Of a stretch of 64,000 nt of DNA, positions 44,088 to 53,081 are shown piece by piece (the stretch's first letter is position 1; each line of letters starts with the position of its first letter). Location: NCBI GenBank assembly GCA_049115955.1, contig JAGDZJ010000008.1, positions 1-64,000 of the forward strand, in the 5' to 3' direction. The notes beneath the pieces are model-generated. The model was not told the DNA's origin, searched no databases, and was given only the letters and a program-made list of their open reading frames with translations. Source of the DNA: Salinispirillum sp049115955 (GTDB lineage Bacteria > Pseudomonadota > Gammaproteobacteria > Pseudomonadales > Natronospirillaceae). The translations under genes were made by a program, and so were the position numbers.

Positions 44088-44959
44088 AGCAGGGTTTTGA
44101 TGCGCTCGTCCTTCTCGTGCCAGAGGTCGGATACCCACTGCTGAAAGCGGGCACGGTATTCAGGGTTGGTTTGATAACCTCCGGTCAACCATTCCGTTTG
44201 AACGTCTATTTGTTTGATGTCCACGATGACGCGACGAATGCGATTGGTCAGTAGATCCCAAAACGTCGGAATGCCGTCCGGGTAGACGATGGTAACATCC
44301 AGAATCGCATCCAATTGAGTACCCAATGATTCCAACGCAAAGGCGATGCCGCCTGCTTTAGGGCGCAGCAATCGGTCGTACGGGGAGTTCTGGCTATCGT
44401 GTTTTTCTTGTCTGAAGCGTGTGCCTTCCGCGAAGTTAATCACGGAAACAGGTAGACCGCGGAATTTCTCGCACGCTTTGCGGGTGATTTCCATGTCCTT
44501 ACCGGCAAGGTGTGGTTTGCGAGCGATTTGTTCTTTCGTGTAGCGCTTCATAAAGGGGTAGTCCAAAGCCCACCACGCTAAGCCGAGCAGTGGCACCCAA
44601 ATCAACTCTTGTTTCAGAAAGAATTTATAAAAAGGTACCTTTCGATTCATTACTTGAATGATCGCTGGAATATCGACCCATGACTGATGATTGCACACGA
44701 TGAGGTAAGAGGTGTCTTTGCGCAACGGCACGTCGCAGCGCACTTCCCACTGCGTCGAGGTCAGCAGGGCGAATATGCCTTTATTGATTTCTGCCCAAGT
44801 CTCGGCAATACGCATGACGGCAATGGTGCAGGCGCGGCGAAACGGCTTAATGGGCACGATCAGTTTTAAAACGGCAATGGTCATTAACGGTATCATGCCG
44901 ACCACTGTTTGGATCAGCATCAGCAATAAGGCCAGAACGCCAGCAAGCTGTTTTTTCAT
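44084..44959 (-). CDS. PlsC-type acyltransferase (YihG-like)
   Basis: 291 aa, membrane-associated 1-acyl-glycerol-3-phosphate acyltransferase family. N-terminal hydrophobic segment (about 7-36), catalytic NHQSWVD (HX4D, about 90-97), and substrate motif NFAEGTRF. The FYKFFLKQELIWVPLLGLAW between them resembles the YihG subgroup. Expected to act in phospholipid synthesis or remodelling; the exact acceptor is uncertain. Confidence 0.9.
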   Translation of the reverse strand: MKKQLAGVLALLLMLIQTVVGMIPLMTIAVLKLIVPIKPFRRACTIAVMRIAETWAEINKGIFALLTSTQWEVRCDVPLRKDTSYLIVCNHQSWVDIPAIIQVMNRKVPFYKFFLKQELIWVPLLGLAWWALDYPFMKRYTKEQIARKPHLAGKDMEITRKACEKFRGLPVSVINFAEGTRFRQEKHDSQNSPYDRLLRPKAGGIAFALESLGTQLDAILDVTIVYPDGIPTFWDLLTNRIRRVIVDIKQIDVQTEWLTGGYQTNPEYRARFQQWVSDLWHEKDERIKTLL

Positions 44960-45210
44960 GAACTACATTTCCTACATGATGTGAAAGTTGTTTCTGAACA
45001 CTGTGCACCGCGTCGGTATATTGTGTATTCTTTGAACGACGGAGTGGTGTTTTGGGAATAAAATGAATCCCGATGAGCATAAGGTTAACCGAAAATAAGC
45101 TGGGCGTTGGCCATTTTGGTAAATTTTGTGTGATTCCATGCGGTATTAACGTCTTGTTGTGCGTATCGACACGCTAGGCTTCTGGTATCTGTGCCGGAAA
45201 ATAAACATTA

Positions 45211-47088
45211 ATGAGGCAACAAGGTGTTGTTGCTAGGGGTTGTGAATTGCCGGATCCGAGCAAAGAGCTGCGTTACGCACAAAGTCATTCGCGTCGTTTG
45301 CGTCGTTTGCTTGAACGTTATCGGCAAGCCTTTGCAGTGCAGTCTGCTTTGCTGCGGTTGGCTGATCTTGCGAGCAGCGTGCCGACCATGAAGGACTTCT
45401 ACCCTGCCGTTCATGAGGTCGTTAACCAGCATTTGCACGCGGTTAACTTCTATGTTGCCTCCGTAGATGTGGTGACGCATCGTTACTGCGTAGAGTATTT
45501 TGCCGATGAAAAGGATGGGGAGCAATCCGCAGATATTTCATCAAAACTGTTGGCGGGTGGTTTAACGGGATACGTTGTTCGTACCGGCGCGCCTTTACTG
45601 TGCGATGCCCAAGAATATGAGCGCTTGGCGGCGGCTGGAGAGATAGGGCGGCATGGCACTATGAGTCATGAATGGATGGGCGTGCCTTTGCGTCGCGCCG
45701 ACCAGGTGATCGGTGTGATGGTTGTGCAGACCTACGATGCAGGCTTTCACTACACGGAAGTCGATCAACGCCTGTTCGAACAAATCGCTGAACACACCGT
45801 AATAGCCATTGATCGGGTGCGGCAGCGTGAACTGCTCGAAGCCACCGTGCAGCAGCGGACGGCGGCTCTACAACATACCAATACCTCGTTGCAACGCGAA
45901 ATCCGTGAGCGCATTGAAGCGCAAGAACTGCAGGTGGCACTGTATCGAATTTCCGAACTCGCGGCCGACAGCGCTGATACGTCGGAGTTCTACGAAGCCG
46001 TGCAAGGAGTTCTCGGTGGCCTAATGCATACCGAGAATTGTTACATTGCGTTGTTGAGCGAAGACCGAACTCTGCTGACCTTTCCGTTTTATCGTGACCA
46101 ATACAGTTTGCCTGCCTTCACCAAGCCCTTGGGGCGAGGTTTGACGGAATACGTTATTCGGACCGGGGAAACAACGCTCATTGACGCCACTAAAGCCGAA
46201 GCCCTGTCGGCGGCCGGTGAAATTCGTCCGAGCGATTACAACAGTTTACTAAAAGGGCACCGAGCGACCAGTTGGCTCGGTGCACCGCTCATTGTCGAGA
46301 CCGAAGTGATGGGCGTCATTGTTGTACAGTCTTACGATGGACAATACATCTACGGGCAGCGAGAAAAAGACATTTTGCATTTTGTGTCGCAACACATAGC
46401 CGTCGCCATTCAACGACGTCTCGCGGCCGAGCAGCAGCGCCAGCATCATATTGAGTTAGAGCGCCGAATTGCCGAAAGCACACAAGAACTGCGTGATATG
46501 AACGCCAGTCTACTGCGCGAAGTAGAACAGCGAAAAAAGGCAGAAGAGCGCCTGTATTTTGAAGCCAACCACGACGCCCTGACCGGCCTTGCCAATCGAC
46601 AAAACTTTCTGCAGCAGCTCACCCAGCAATTCGCCATGCGACGTCGTAAAAAAACCGGCATGGCTTTATTGTTTCTCGATATAGATCGTTTCAAAGAAAT
46701 CAACGACACCCACGGCCACCACATTGGTGACGACCTATTGTGTGAAGTCAGCTCTCGTCTGCTTGCAGTCGTACGCGACCATGATGTAGTAGCACGTTTA
46801 GGGGGCGACGAGTTTGTGGTGTTGCTGACCGTGCTGGACGACGATTTGGTAGCTGAGGAAGTGGCGCAGCGTATCATTACCGCCATGAACGAGCCGGTGC
46901 GGATCAAAGGCCTGGCGCTGAGCACGGGCGCGAGTATCGGTATTGCCTACTGGCACGCCGGGTATCGCGCCTCTGAAGACTTAATGAAGAACGCCGACGC
47001 GGCCATGTATCAAGCCAAGGCCAGTGGTCGCGGCTGCTACCTGGTGTATCGAGATGATGTCAAAGCGACCCTTGGGGATGCACCCTAG
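45211..47088 (+). CDS. GAF-GAF-GGDEF diguanylate cyclase
   Basis: A 625-aa cytoplasmic protein with two GAF domains (about 45-205 and 250-400), each followed by a coiled-coil linker, and a C-terminal GGDEF domain with ARLGGDEFVVLL. R-D-H-D five residues upstream is a canonical RxxD inhibitory site, so c-di-GMP production should be feedback-controlled. The two GAF domains share the text YVVRTGAPLL / YVIRTGETTL, a likely internal duplication. It stands alone; no terminator is evident. Confidence 0.9.
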   Translation: MRQQGVVARGCELPDPSKELRYAQSHSRRLRRLLERYRQAFAVQSALLRLADLASSVPTMKDFYPAVHEVVNQHLHAVNFYVASVDVVTHRYCVEYFADEKDGEQSADISSKLLAGGLTGYVVRTGAPLLCDAQEYERLAAAGEIGRHGTMSHEWMGVPLRRADQVIGVMVVQTYDAGFHYTEVDQRLFEQIAEHTVIAIDRVRQRELLEATVQQRTAALQHTNTSLQREIRERIEAQELQVALYRISELAADSADTSEFYEAVQGVLGGLMHTENCYIALLSEDRTLLTFPFYRDQYSLPAFTKPLGRGLTEYVIRTGETTLIDATKAEALSAAGEIRPSDYNSLLKGHRATSWLGAPLIVETEVMGVIVVQSYDGQYIYGQREKDILHFVSQHIAVAIQRRLAAEQQRQHHIELERRIAESTQELRDMNASLLREVEQRKKAEERLYFEANHDALTGLANRQNFLQQLTQQFAMRRRKKTGMALLFLDIDRFKEINDTHGHHIGDDLLCEVSSRLLAVVRDHDVVARLGGDEFVVLLTVLDDDLVAEEVAQRIITAMNEPVRIKGLALSTGASIGIAYWHAGYRASEDLMKNADAAMYQAKASGRGCYLVYRDDVKATLGDAP

Positions 47089-47154
47089 GTTCAGTTCTCG
47101 ACCCCAAGTTTACGTGATATGCTGCGGATCCAATGACTCACAGAGGGACAGCCA

Positions 47155-47598
47155 ATGAGTACTGCAGTGCTTTGGATTATTGTCGGCGTATTGCTGATTC
47201 TGACTGAATTGATGGCGACCAGCATTGTCGCAGTGTTCTTGGGTGTCGGCGCCATTGTAACCGGCATTTTGCTTTACTTCGGGGTGATTGAAAGCTTCGC
47301 CGCGCAGTCTCTCGTATTTGGTGTGGTCAGTTTGGCGTCATTGGTGCTCGCACGCAAAAAGTTCAAGGCCATTTTTGGTGGTTTCACGGCCGATGCCGGC
47401 GAACAAAGCACACAGTTTCAGCGTGACATCGGTGAACGTGTTACGGTGTTGGCGGATTTCGAACACGGCGCGGGGCGGGTGTCGCTGAATGGCGTGGCGT
47501 GGAACGCAGTATCGAGCGACGACTTGAAAGCCGATGAGGTTGCATGGGTTATTGCTAATGAAGGTATTAACCTGACCGTCAGCCGAAATAAACCTTAA
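47155..47598 (+). CDS. NfeD family membrane protein
   Basis: 147 aa. Two or three hydrophobic helices (about 5-75) are followed by a C-terminal OB-fold domain (GERVTVLADFEHGAGRVSLN). This is the short NfeD form lacking the protease domain. It is 25 bp upstream of a stomatin-like gene, its usual partner in membrane microdomain organisation. Confidence 0.92.
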   Translation: MSTAVLWIIVGVLLILTELMATSIVAVFLGVGAIVTGILLYFGVIESFAAQSLVFGVVSLASLVLARKKFKAIFGGFTADAGEQSTQFQRDIGERVTVLADFEHGAGRVSLNGVAWNAVSSDDLKADEVAWVIANEGINLTVSRNKP

Positions 47599-47623
47599 TT
47601 AATAACAAACGGAAGGAAACATT

Positions 47624-48556
47624 ATGGATTCGATCGATATTGGAACAGTCTTAGCGTTCGGCTTCGCCGTCGCAGTCATCATCGTCATATTAAAGTCCGC
47701 GCGCATCGTGCCGCAGCGTAGTAATTACGTGATTGAGCGTTTGGGTAAGTACTCGCGAACACTGGATTCTGGCTTCCACTTCTTGATCCCCTTCGTGGAC
47801 AAAGTGGCTTACCAACAAATGCTGAAAGAAGAAGTCATTGATGTAGAGCGTCAGGCCTGTGTGACCAAAGACAACATTCAGGTCGGCATCAACGGTGTCA
47901 TGTACATTCAAGTGGTGGATTCGCACAAAGCCAGTTACGGCATCAACGACTATCGTTATGCGGCGTCTCAGTTGGCCCAGACCACCATGCGTTCGGTGAT
48001 CGGTCAAACGGATCTCGACAAAACCTTTGAAGAACGCGCCAAGATCAACGAAGAAGTGGTGAAAGCGTTGGATGATGCAGCAAGCCCTTGGGGTATCAAG
48101 GTACTGCGTTATGAGATTTCTGACATTGAACTGCCCGCCAGTATCAAAGATGCGTTGGAACAGCAGATGCGCGCCGAGCGTGAACGTCGTGCCGCCATCG
48201 CGAAGTCTGAAGGTGAGCGTCAGGCGATGATCAACGTGTCTGAAGGTCAGAAGCAAGAAGTCATCAACCTGTCTGAAGGTGAGAAGATGAAGCAGATCAA
48301 CGAGGCCGAAGGTCGGGCTCGTGAGATTGAGCTGATTGCTGAAGCCACAGCAGAGGGTATCCGCAAGATCGCTTTGGCGATCAAAGAGCCCGGTGGTTCT
48401 GAAGCGGTGAGTTTGCGCATTGCTGAGCAGTACGTGAAGGAGTTTGGTAATTTGGCCAAAACCAACAACACCATGATCATTCCTGCAGAGCTGTCCAACA
48501 TCGGCGGCGCTGTTGCCGGTCTGTCCGAAGTACTGCGCGTCACCAATAAAAAGTAA
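47624..48556 (+). CDS. qmcA: SPFH/stomatin-like protein (QmcA)
   Basis: 310 aa. An N-terminal membrane anchor (about 8-26) is followed by an SPFH domain (about 30-200; ERLGKYSRTLDSGFHFLIPF) and a helical region (ERQAMINVSEGQKQEVINLS). It likely forms oligomeric membrane platforms and modulates proteases such as FtsH. Operon with the NfeD-like gene. Confidence 0.93.
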   Translation: MDSIDIGTVLAFGFAVAVIIVILKSARIVPQRSNYVIERLGKYSRTLDSGFHFLIPFVDKVAYQQMLKEEVIDVERQACVTKDNIQVGINGVMYIQVVDSHKASYGINDYRYAASQLAQTTMRSVIGQTDLDKTFEERAKINEEVVKALDDAASPWGIKVLRYEISDIELPASIKDALEQQMRAERERRAAIAKSEGERQAMINVSEGQKQEVINLSEGEKMKQINEAEGRAREIELIAEATAEGIRKIALAIKEPGGSEAVSLRIAEQYVKEFGNLAKTNNTMIIPAELSNIGGAVAGLSEVLRVTNKK

Positions 48557-48584
48557 GCGGCTAAGATATAGGGAAGCTCTGGTT

Positions 48585-48610
48585 AATGAACGGTCATTTG
48601 GCCGTTCATT
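48585..48610 (+). terminator. Hairpin after the stomatin gene
   Basis: AATGAACGG pairs with CCGTTCATT around an 8-nt loop, 28 bp after the stop. There is no T run after it, so termination efficiency is uncertain. Confidence 0.4.
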
Positions 48611-48614
48611 AAAC

Positions 48615-48645
48615 TTGACCTTCCTGTTGCTGTAAGGTCTATTCT
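48615..48645 (+). promoter_or_regulatory. MerR-type promoter/operator of cueR
   Basis: TTGACC (-35, 48615-48620) and TATTCT (-10, 48640-48645) are separated by 19 bp, the overlong spacer typical of MerR-activated promoters. The spacer overlaps the perfect dyad GACCTT-N11-AAGGTC (48617-48639), very close to CueR sites (ACCTTCC...GGAAGGT). It predicts autoregulation of cueR by copper. Confidence 0.75.
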
Positions 48646-48688
48646 TCTCTCATTGACAATGACACCCACACCACAAGGGAGACATGCA

Positions 48689-49075
48689 ATGAAGATCGGC
48701 GACGCCGCGAAAGCCTCAGGCTTGAGCGCAAAAACCATCCGTTATTATGAAAGCATAGGCTTGTTGAGCAGTCACCGGCTGGATAATGGCTATCGTGATT
48801 ACAGCAAAGTTGATATGTCGGCACTGAAATTTCTGCAGCGTTCACGCAACCTTGGCTTCAGTATTGAAGATTGCCGCAGCCTGCTGACTTTGCAACAAGA
48901 CCCCACGCGAGCCAGCGCTGCCGTAAAGCAGGTAGCGGAGCACCGATTAGCCCACATAGACGAGCAAATCCAGCAACTGCACCAGATGCGTTCGACCTTG
49001 CAGTCCCTAGTCAAACAGTGCCCAGGCGATGGGTCAGCAGAGTGCGCGATTCTCGACGGCCTGTCCGGGTCTTAG
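48689..49075 (+). CDS. cueR: CueR-like copper-responsive MerR family regulator
   Basis: 128 aa: winged helix at the N-terminus (MKIGDAAKASGLSAKTIRYY), dimerisation helix and the metal loop C111-PGDGSAE-C119, with the same seven-residue spacing as E. coli CueR C112/C120. S76 at the position that is Ser in Cu(I) sensors supports monovalent metal sensing. The ATG at 48689 has AGGGAG upstream; the frame is open 12 codons further. No copA or other copper gene is adjacent. Its last 42 bp overlap the end of hmuV on the opposite strand. Confidence 0.85.
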   Translation: MKIGDAAKASGLSAKTIRYYESIGLLSSHRLDNGYRDYSKVDMSALKFLQRSRNLGFSIEDCRSLLTLQQDPTRASAAVKQVAEHRLAHIDEQIQQLHQMRSTLQSLVKQCPGDGSAECAILDGLSGS

Positions 49076-49849
49076 CTTTGGGCGCACCCAGGGTCTGCCA
49101 GTATCGGAGTCTATATCACAGCTGACGTGCAACCCCCCGAATACCCTCTGAATGCGTTCCGGTGTCAGCGTTTGCGCGGGGCTTCCATCGGCAACTAGTC
49201 GTCCATCTTGCAGCATCAATATTCGGTCGGCGAACTGCGCGGCGAGGTTCATGTCATGCACCACCGCGAGCACGCCAATGCGTTGATGGGTGAGGCTTAA
49301 CGCCAACTCAAACACCTTCTGCTGGTGCAGTGGATCGAGGCTCGCGGTTGTCTCATCCAGAAACAAATAGCGTGGTTGGGCTTGGTTGAACGGCCAAAGT
49401 TGCGCCAACACGCGTGCCAGCTGAACGCGTTGCTGCTCGCCACCCGACAACGTAGGGTAGGGGCGGGTGGCCAAATGCTGGGTCTCAGTCAGCAGCATGC
49501 ACTCGCGCACCGCATAGCGTGTTTGCGCGCGGCTTTCCGGCACGGGCATACGGCCCATGGCCACTACATCAGACGCAGGAAAAGGGAAGTCTAGCTGTAC
49601 CTTCTGCGGCATCACCGCTCGAACCCGCGCCAGCTCAGAGTGGTTCATCCGTGCGAGAGGCTTGTCTTGTAAAGTGACCTCACCGCTATGCGCCATGAGG
49701 TCACCACAGAGTGCACCCAATAACGTAGATTTGCCTGCGCCGTTGCAGCCCACGACGCAGACCAGCTCGCCCGGCATTAAGGCGCAATTGACGTCACTCA
49801 GTACCGTGTTGTTCTGTAAGCGAACGGATAGGTTATGGGCTTTAATCAT
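49034..49849 (-). CDS. hmuV: Heme ABC transporter ATPase HmuV
   Basis: 271 aa: Walker A GCNGAGKST (about 34-42), signature LSGGEQQRVQLARVLA, Walker B YLFLDETTASLD. The sequence PQKVQLDFPFPASDVVAMGR is typical of HmuV. Energises heme import through HmuU. Last gene of hmuSTUV, 38 bp after hmuU; its 3' end overlaps cueR antisense. Confidence 0.93.
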   Translation of the reverse strand: MIKAHNLSVRLQNNTVLSDVNCALMPGELVCVVGCNGAGKSTLLGALCGDLMAHSGEVTLQDKPLARMNHSELARVRAVMPQKVQLDFPFPASDVVAMGRMPVPESRAQTRYAVRECMLLTETQHLATRPYPTLSGGEQQRVQLARVLAQLWPFNQAQPRYLFLDETTASLDPLHQQKVFELALSLTHQRIGVLAVVHDMNLAAQFADRILMLQDGRLVADGSPAQTLTPERIQRVFGGLHVSCDIDSDTGRPWVRPKLRPGQAVENRALC

Positions 49850-49887
49850 GTGCTTGGCGATGTCCTTAATTGAAGAGTTAGTGTGGT

Positions 49888-50985
49888 TCAGAAACGGTTT
49901 TGACGCCCTTGATTCAGCAACAGCCAGAGAAAGAACGGGCTACCCAACAAAGCAGTGATGATGCCGATGGGAATTTCTGCTGGTGCGGCTATGGTGCGGG
50001 CTATCAAGTCGGCGCCGATCAGCAACATGGCGCCGCTCAAGGCGCAGGCGGGTAACAAGGTTCGGTGATCGGGCCCGAGCCAGAGACGCATGAGGTGCGG
50101 TATGACCAAGCCGACAAAGCCGATCATGCCTGCGGCAGCGACCGAAGCACCAACGGCCAAAGCAGCCAATGCGATGACGCCTTTTTTAATGCGCTGGGCG
50201 TTCATGCCCAAATGCTGCGCTACGTTTTCGCCCAGCAAGATGGCGTTCAGCGCTTGGCTAAAAAACGGGATGACCACTAGGGCCAGAAGAATCCATGGCG
50301 CTACGCTGAATAACGTCGGCCAGGTCGCGCCGCCCAAGCTGCCCATGCTCCAGAACGTTAACGAGCGCAGTTGTATATCGTCTGCCAAATAAGTTAGCAC
50401 GCCGCTGATTGCACCGGTCAATGCACCAATGGCGATACCGGCCAACAAGAGCGTATGGATGCGCGTTATTCCTGCCATGGTCGATATGCGGTAGATCAAC
50501 GCAGTGGTGACCAATCCGCCCATAAAGGCGGCGACAGGTAAGGCCACCAGTTGAAACTGCGCCAAGGCTCCGACCAAGATGACATCGCCCAGTACAATCA
50601 TGGTGATCGCGGCCAGCGCGGAACCACTGGATACTCCGATCAATCCGGGGTCGGCCAGAGGATTGCGAAACACTGCCTGTATGGCAGCGCCCGCGACGGC
50701 CAGACCACCCCCAATGAGCCCTGCCAGCAACACGCGCGGCAAACGCAACTGCCAAATAATCAGATGGTCAGCGGCGCTGTGTGCCGAGCTGCTAACACCG
50801 GGTAGCACGGAGAGCAGGCTGCTCAGCACGGCACGTGCCGGAATGGCTGCGGCGCCGAACATCAAGCCACAAAAAATCGACAATACGAGACCGACGAACA
50901 GCAGTCCGAACTGAATCTGCTGCCGAGACCATTCTGGTGCCGGTGTTTCAAGGCTATTGGTCGTGGAGTAAAGCGGGGTGGTCAT
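49888..50985 (-). CDS. hmuU: Heme ABC transporter permease HmuU (FecCD family)
   Basis: 365 aa, about ten helices of the FecCD/BtuC type. RLPRVLLAGLIGGGLAVAGAAIQAVFRNPLADP and GMIGFVGLVIPHLMR are family signatures. Forms the inner-membrane heme channel. Overlaps the end of hmuT by 4 nt. Confidence 0.92.
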   Translation of the reverse strand: MTTPLYSTTNSLETPAPEWSRQQIQFGLLFVGLVLSIFCGLMFGAAAIPARAVLSSLLSVLPGVSSSAHSAADHLIIWQLRLPRVLLAGLIGGGLAVAGAAIQAVFRNPLADPGLIGVSSGSALAAITMIVLGDVILVGALAQFQLVALPVAAFMGGLVTTALIYRISTMAGITRIHTLLLAGIAIGALTGAISGVLTYLADDIQLRSLTFWSMGSLGGATWPTLFSVAPWILLALVVIPFFSQALNAILLGENVAQHLGMNAQRIKKGVIALAALAVGASVAAAGMIGFVGLVIPHLMRLWLGPDHRTLLPACALSGAMLLIGADLIARTIAAPAEIPIGIITALLGSPFFLWLLLNQGRQNRF

Positions 50986-51839
50986 GGCGTTTCCTGCGCT
51001 AGTGCCTGATCTGTGTTCCTAGAGGGCGCGAGCAAGAGCGCTGTAAGCTCCGCAACGGCATCACCCAAGCGAGGCCCAAACTGTAGCCAGTCGGTGTGAT
51101 CCAGCGAGTACACTCGACCGTTAGCCACGGCGGGCGTCATCACCAGAGCGGGGTGCTGCATAACGCCTTCCAGAGCGCCTTCGGCGTGGGACACCAAGAT
51201 CACATCGGGAGCTGCCATCAAAGCCGCCTCATTGGTCAACGGTTTATAACCGGGAAACTCGGTGAACGCATTACTTGCCCCAACCAATTCGATCAAGGCG
51301 TTCGATCTTGTATCCAAACCACTGACCATAAAACCGCGACCACCGGCATTCAGTACGAACATGATGCGTATGTCTGGCGGCAGTTGTTGGGCGACGGCGT
51401 CAATCTGCGCTTCTACTTGATGCGCTAAAGTCAATGCTTCTGCCGGCATGCCAACCAGCTCACCCACTTGCTTGATCAGCGCAAGAGTACCAACTGATGA
51501 ATACTCAACGTCCAATTGGGCAATGGGCAAACCCGCCTGCTGCAATTGATTCAAAACAGCGGTTGGGCCTGCGTCTTGAGTGGTCAACAACAAGTCTGGC
51601 TGCAGCGACAGAATGCCTTCTGCCGACAGCGCACGCAGATAACCGACGTTAGGCAGGGACTGGGCCACGGCGGGATAGATACTCGTGGTATCAACACCGA
51701 CGATTCTGTCTTCAGCACCCAAGGCAAATAGAATTTCTGTCAGTGCTCCGTCGGCCACCACGATCCGCTGTGGGCGTTCATCGGCCCACAGCGGTGCAGC
51801 AAGCACGACACTTAAGCAGAACAGTATCGTTATACGCAT
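50982..51839 (-). CDS. hmuT: Periplasmic heme-binding protein HmuT
   Basis: About 285 aa with a Sec signal (cleaved near PLWAD) and a mature start PQRIVVADGALTEILFALG typical of HmuT/class III binding proteins. It passes heme from the outer-membrane receptor to HmuUV. The ATG at 51839 overlaps the hmuS stop as TGATG and starts the signal peptide, so it is preferred over a frame open 21 codons further. Confidence 0.92.
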   Translation of the reverse strand: MRITILFCLSVVLAAPLWADERPQRIVVADGALTEILFALGAEDRIVGVDTTSIYPAVAQSLPNVGYLRALSAEGILSLQPDLLLTTQDAGPTAVLNQLQQAGLPIAQLDVEYSSVGTLALIKQVGELVGMPAEALTLAHQVEAQIDAVAQQLPPDIRIMFVLNAGGRGFMVSGLDTRSNALIELVGASNAFTEFPGYKPLTNEAALMAAPDVILVSHAEGALEGVMQHPALVMTPAVANGRVYSLDHTDWLQFGPRLGDAVAELTALLLAPSRNTDQALAQETP

Positions 51840-52951
51840 CACTGGCCTCCTGTTTCTTGAGCGAGAGCCGGAGCGGGCAACTGCTCTGTTAACGAGCGCC
51901 ACGCTGCAAGCTCCGGCTCACCTTCGTGACGCTCACCAAAGAGCTGCAAAATAGAGTGACCGTGGGCATCAAAAGCCTCCAGTGTCGTCACCATGCCGTC
52001 GCCGGTCGGACGCGTAATCACCCACGCTTGTGCTATGCCATCGGTGTTGAGGTGGAGGTTGAAGGTTGGGTCCAGCACATTGAACCACGGGCCAGTGCGC
52101 AGCAGACGACGCGGCACGCCGGTGTGAATTTGTACAACATCGCCATTACCTACAAAGGTCATAATAGAGAGGTCTTGCTGACAGGCTTGAGCAAGCGCTA
52201 ACTCAATGGCTTCCGTGGAGACCTCGCGTGCCCATTCTGCGCCCGCGTACTGCACCGCAGTTAAGCGACCAATTTCGAAATCGCGCAGCAGTTGATTGAA
52301 CTGATGAATGTCATTGATGGCGGCCCAGCGCTCGCGCAGGCGGCGTGTTTCGTCGCCGTTCAACAATACCTTCGTTGTTTCTGCGACGGCGGGCGTAACC
52401 GGCTCTACTGTCCCCTGATCTTCTGCAACATAGCGTGATACCAGGGCCGACCAAGCGTCCATGTCGGTATCGGGGCGGGTGAACAGCTTGAAACTGGCCG
52501 TGCCCTGAGCGTTGAAGAACTGAATGCTCTCGCGTGCCTCCGTTTTACTGAAGAACGCCTTGGTCCAGCGAAAGGCAAATAAACGTTGATCTTGGGCGCC
52601 AAGAAACAAACGAACAGGGCCTTTGCCGCTTAGTTTGCCGAACGTACCAATGGTCTCATGTACGGCGTGCTCGTTGCGCACCAGCGCCATCAGTGGGCCA
52701 ACGTTATGCAGCTCTGCCAGTAGGTCGTAGGGCGCGCACGTCAGGCGCGTCACCTGTTCTTCTGTGTTGCCATTCTGGCCACAAAGCGTAGCCAGCAATT
52801 CCACTTCGGTAGCACCGAGTAGCGCTGCGGCGTTGCGAATACGCAGACCGGGCTGTTGTTCGCGCAGCATGGCCCAGCGTTCAGCCAAGGTTGTGCTTTC
52901 CGGTTGCGGGGTAGAGACGGCAGGCGAGAAAGCCCGAGTTAATGTGGTCAT
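51839..52951 (-). CDS. hmuS: Hemin-degrading factor HmuS
   Basis: 370 aa, HmuS/ChuS/HemS family with two structurally repeated halves. LHNVGPLMALVRNEHAVHETIG and WFNVLDPTFNLHLNTD are family text. Cytoplasmic heme carrier or oxygenase acting after import. First gene of the operon; AAGGA ribosome site before the ATG; Fur box 37 bp upstream. Confidence 0.92.
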   Translation of the reverse strand: MTTLTRAFSPAVSTPQPESTTLAERWAMLREQQPGLRIRNAAALLGATEVELLATLCGQNGNTEEQVTRLTCAPYDLLAELHNVGPLMALVRNEHAVHETIGTFGKLSGKGPVRLFLGAQDQRLFAFRWTKAFFSKTEARESIQFFNAQGTASFKLFTRPDTDMDAWSALVSRYVAEDQGTVEPVTPAVAETTKVLLNGDETRRLRERWAAINDIHQFNQLLRDFEIGRLTAVQYAGAEWAREVSTEAIELALAQACQQDLSIMTFVGNGDVVQIHTGVPRRLLRTGPWFNVLDPTFNLHLNTDGIAQAWVITRPTGDGMVTTLEAFDAHGHSILQLFGERHEGEPELAAWRSLTEQLPAPALAQETGGQ

Positions 52952-52987
52952 GCTAAATTCCTTTCTGTCGGTTGTATTAAATGCTTA

Positions 52988-53002
52988 TGAGAAGTATTAT
53001 CA
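52988..53002. promoter_or_regulatory. Fur box between hmuS and the heme receptor
   Basis: TGAGAAGTATTATCA matches the 7-1-7 Fur consensus TGATAATnATTATCA at 12 of 14 specified positions. It is the only such site in the 130-bp divergent gap, so it probably controls both directions. Confidence 0.8.
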
Positions 53003-53081
53003 TTTGCGTTAAAGAATTCAAGCACTGATTTATCGTTCGCGTCGTCGAAGGATAAAAACCAAGAAAGGACAAGACTTAACC

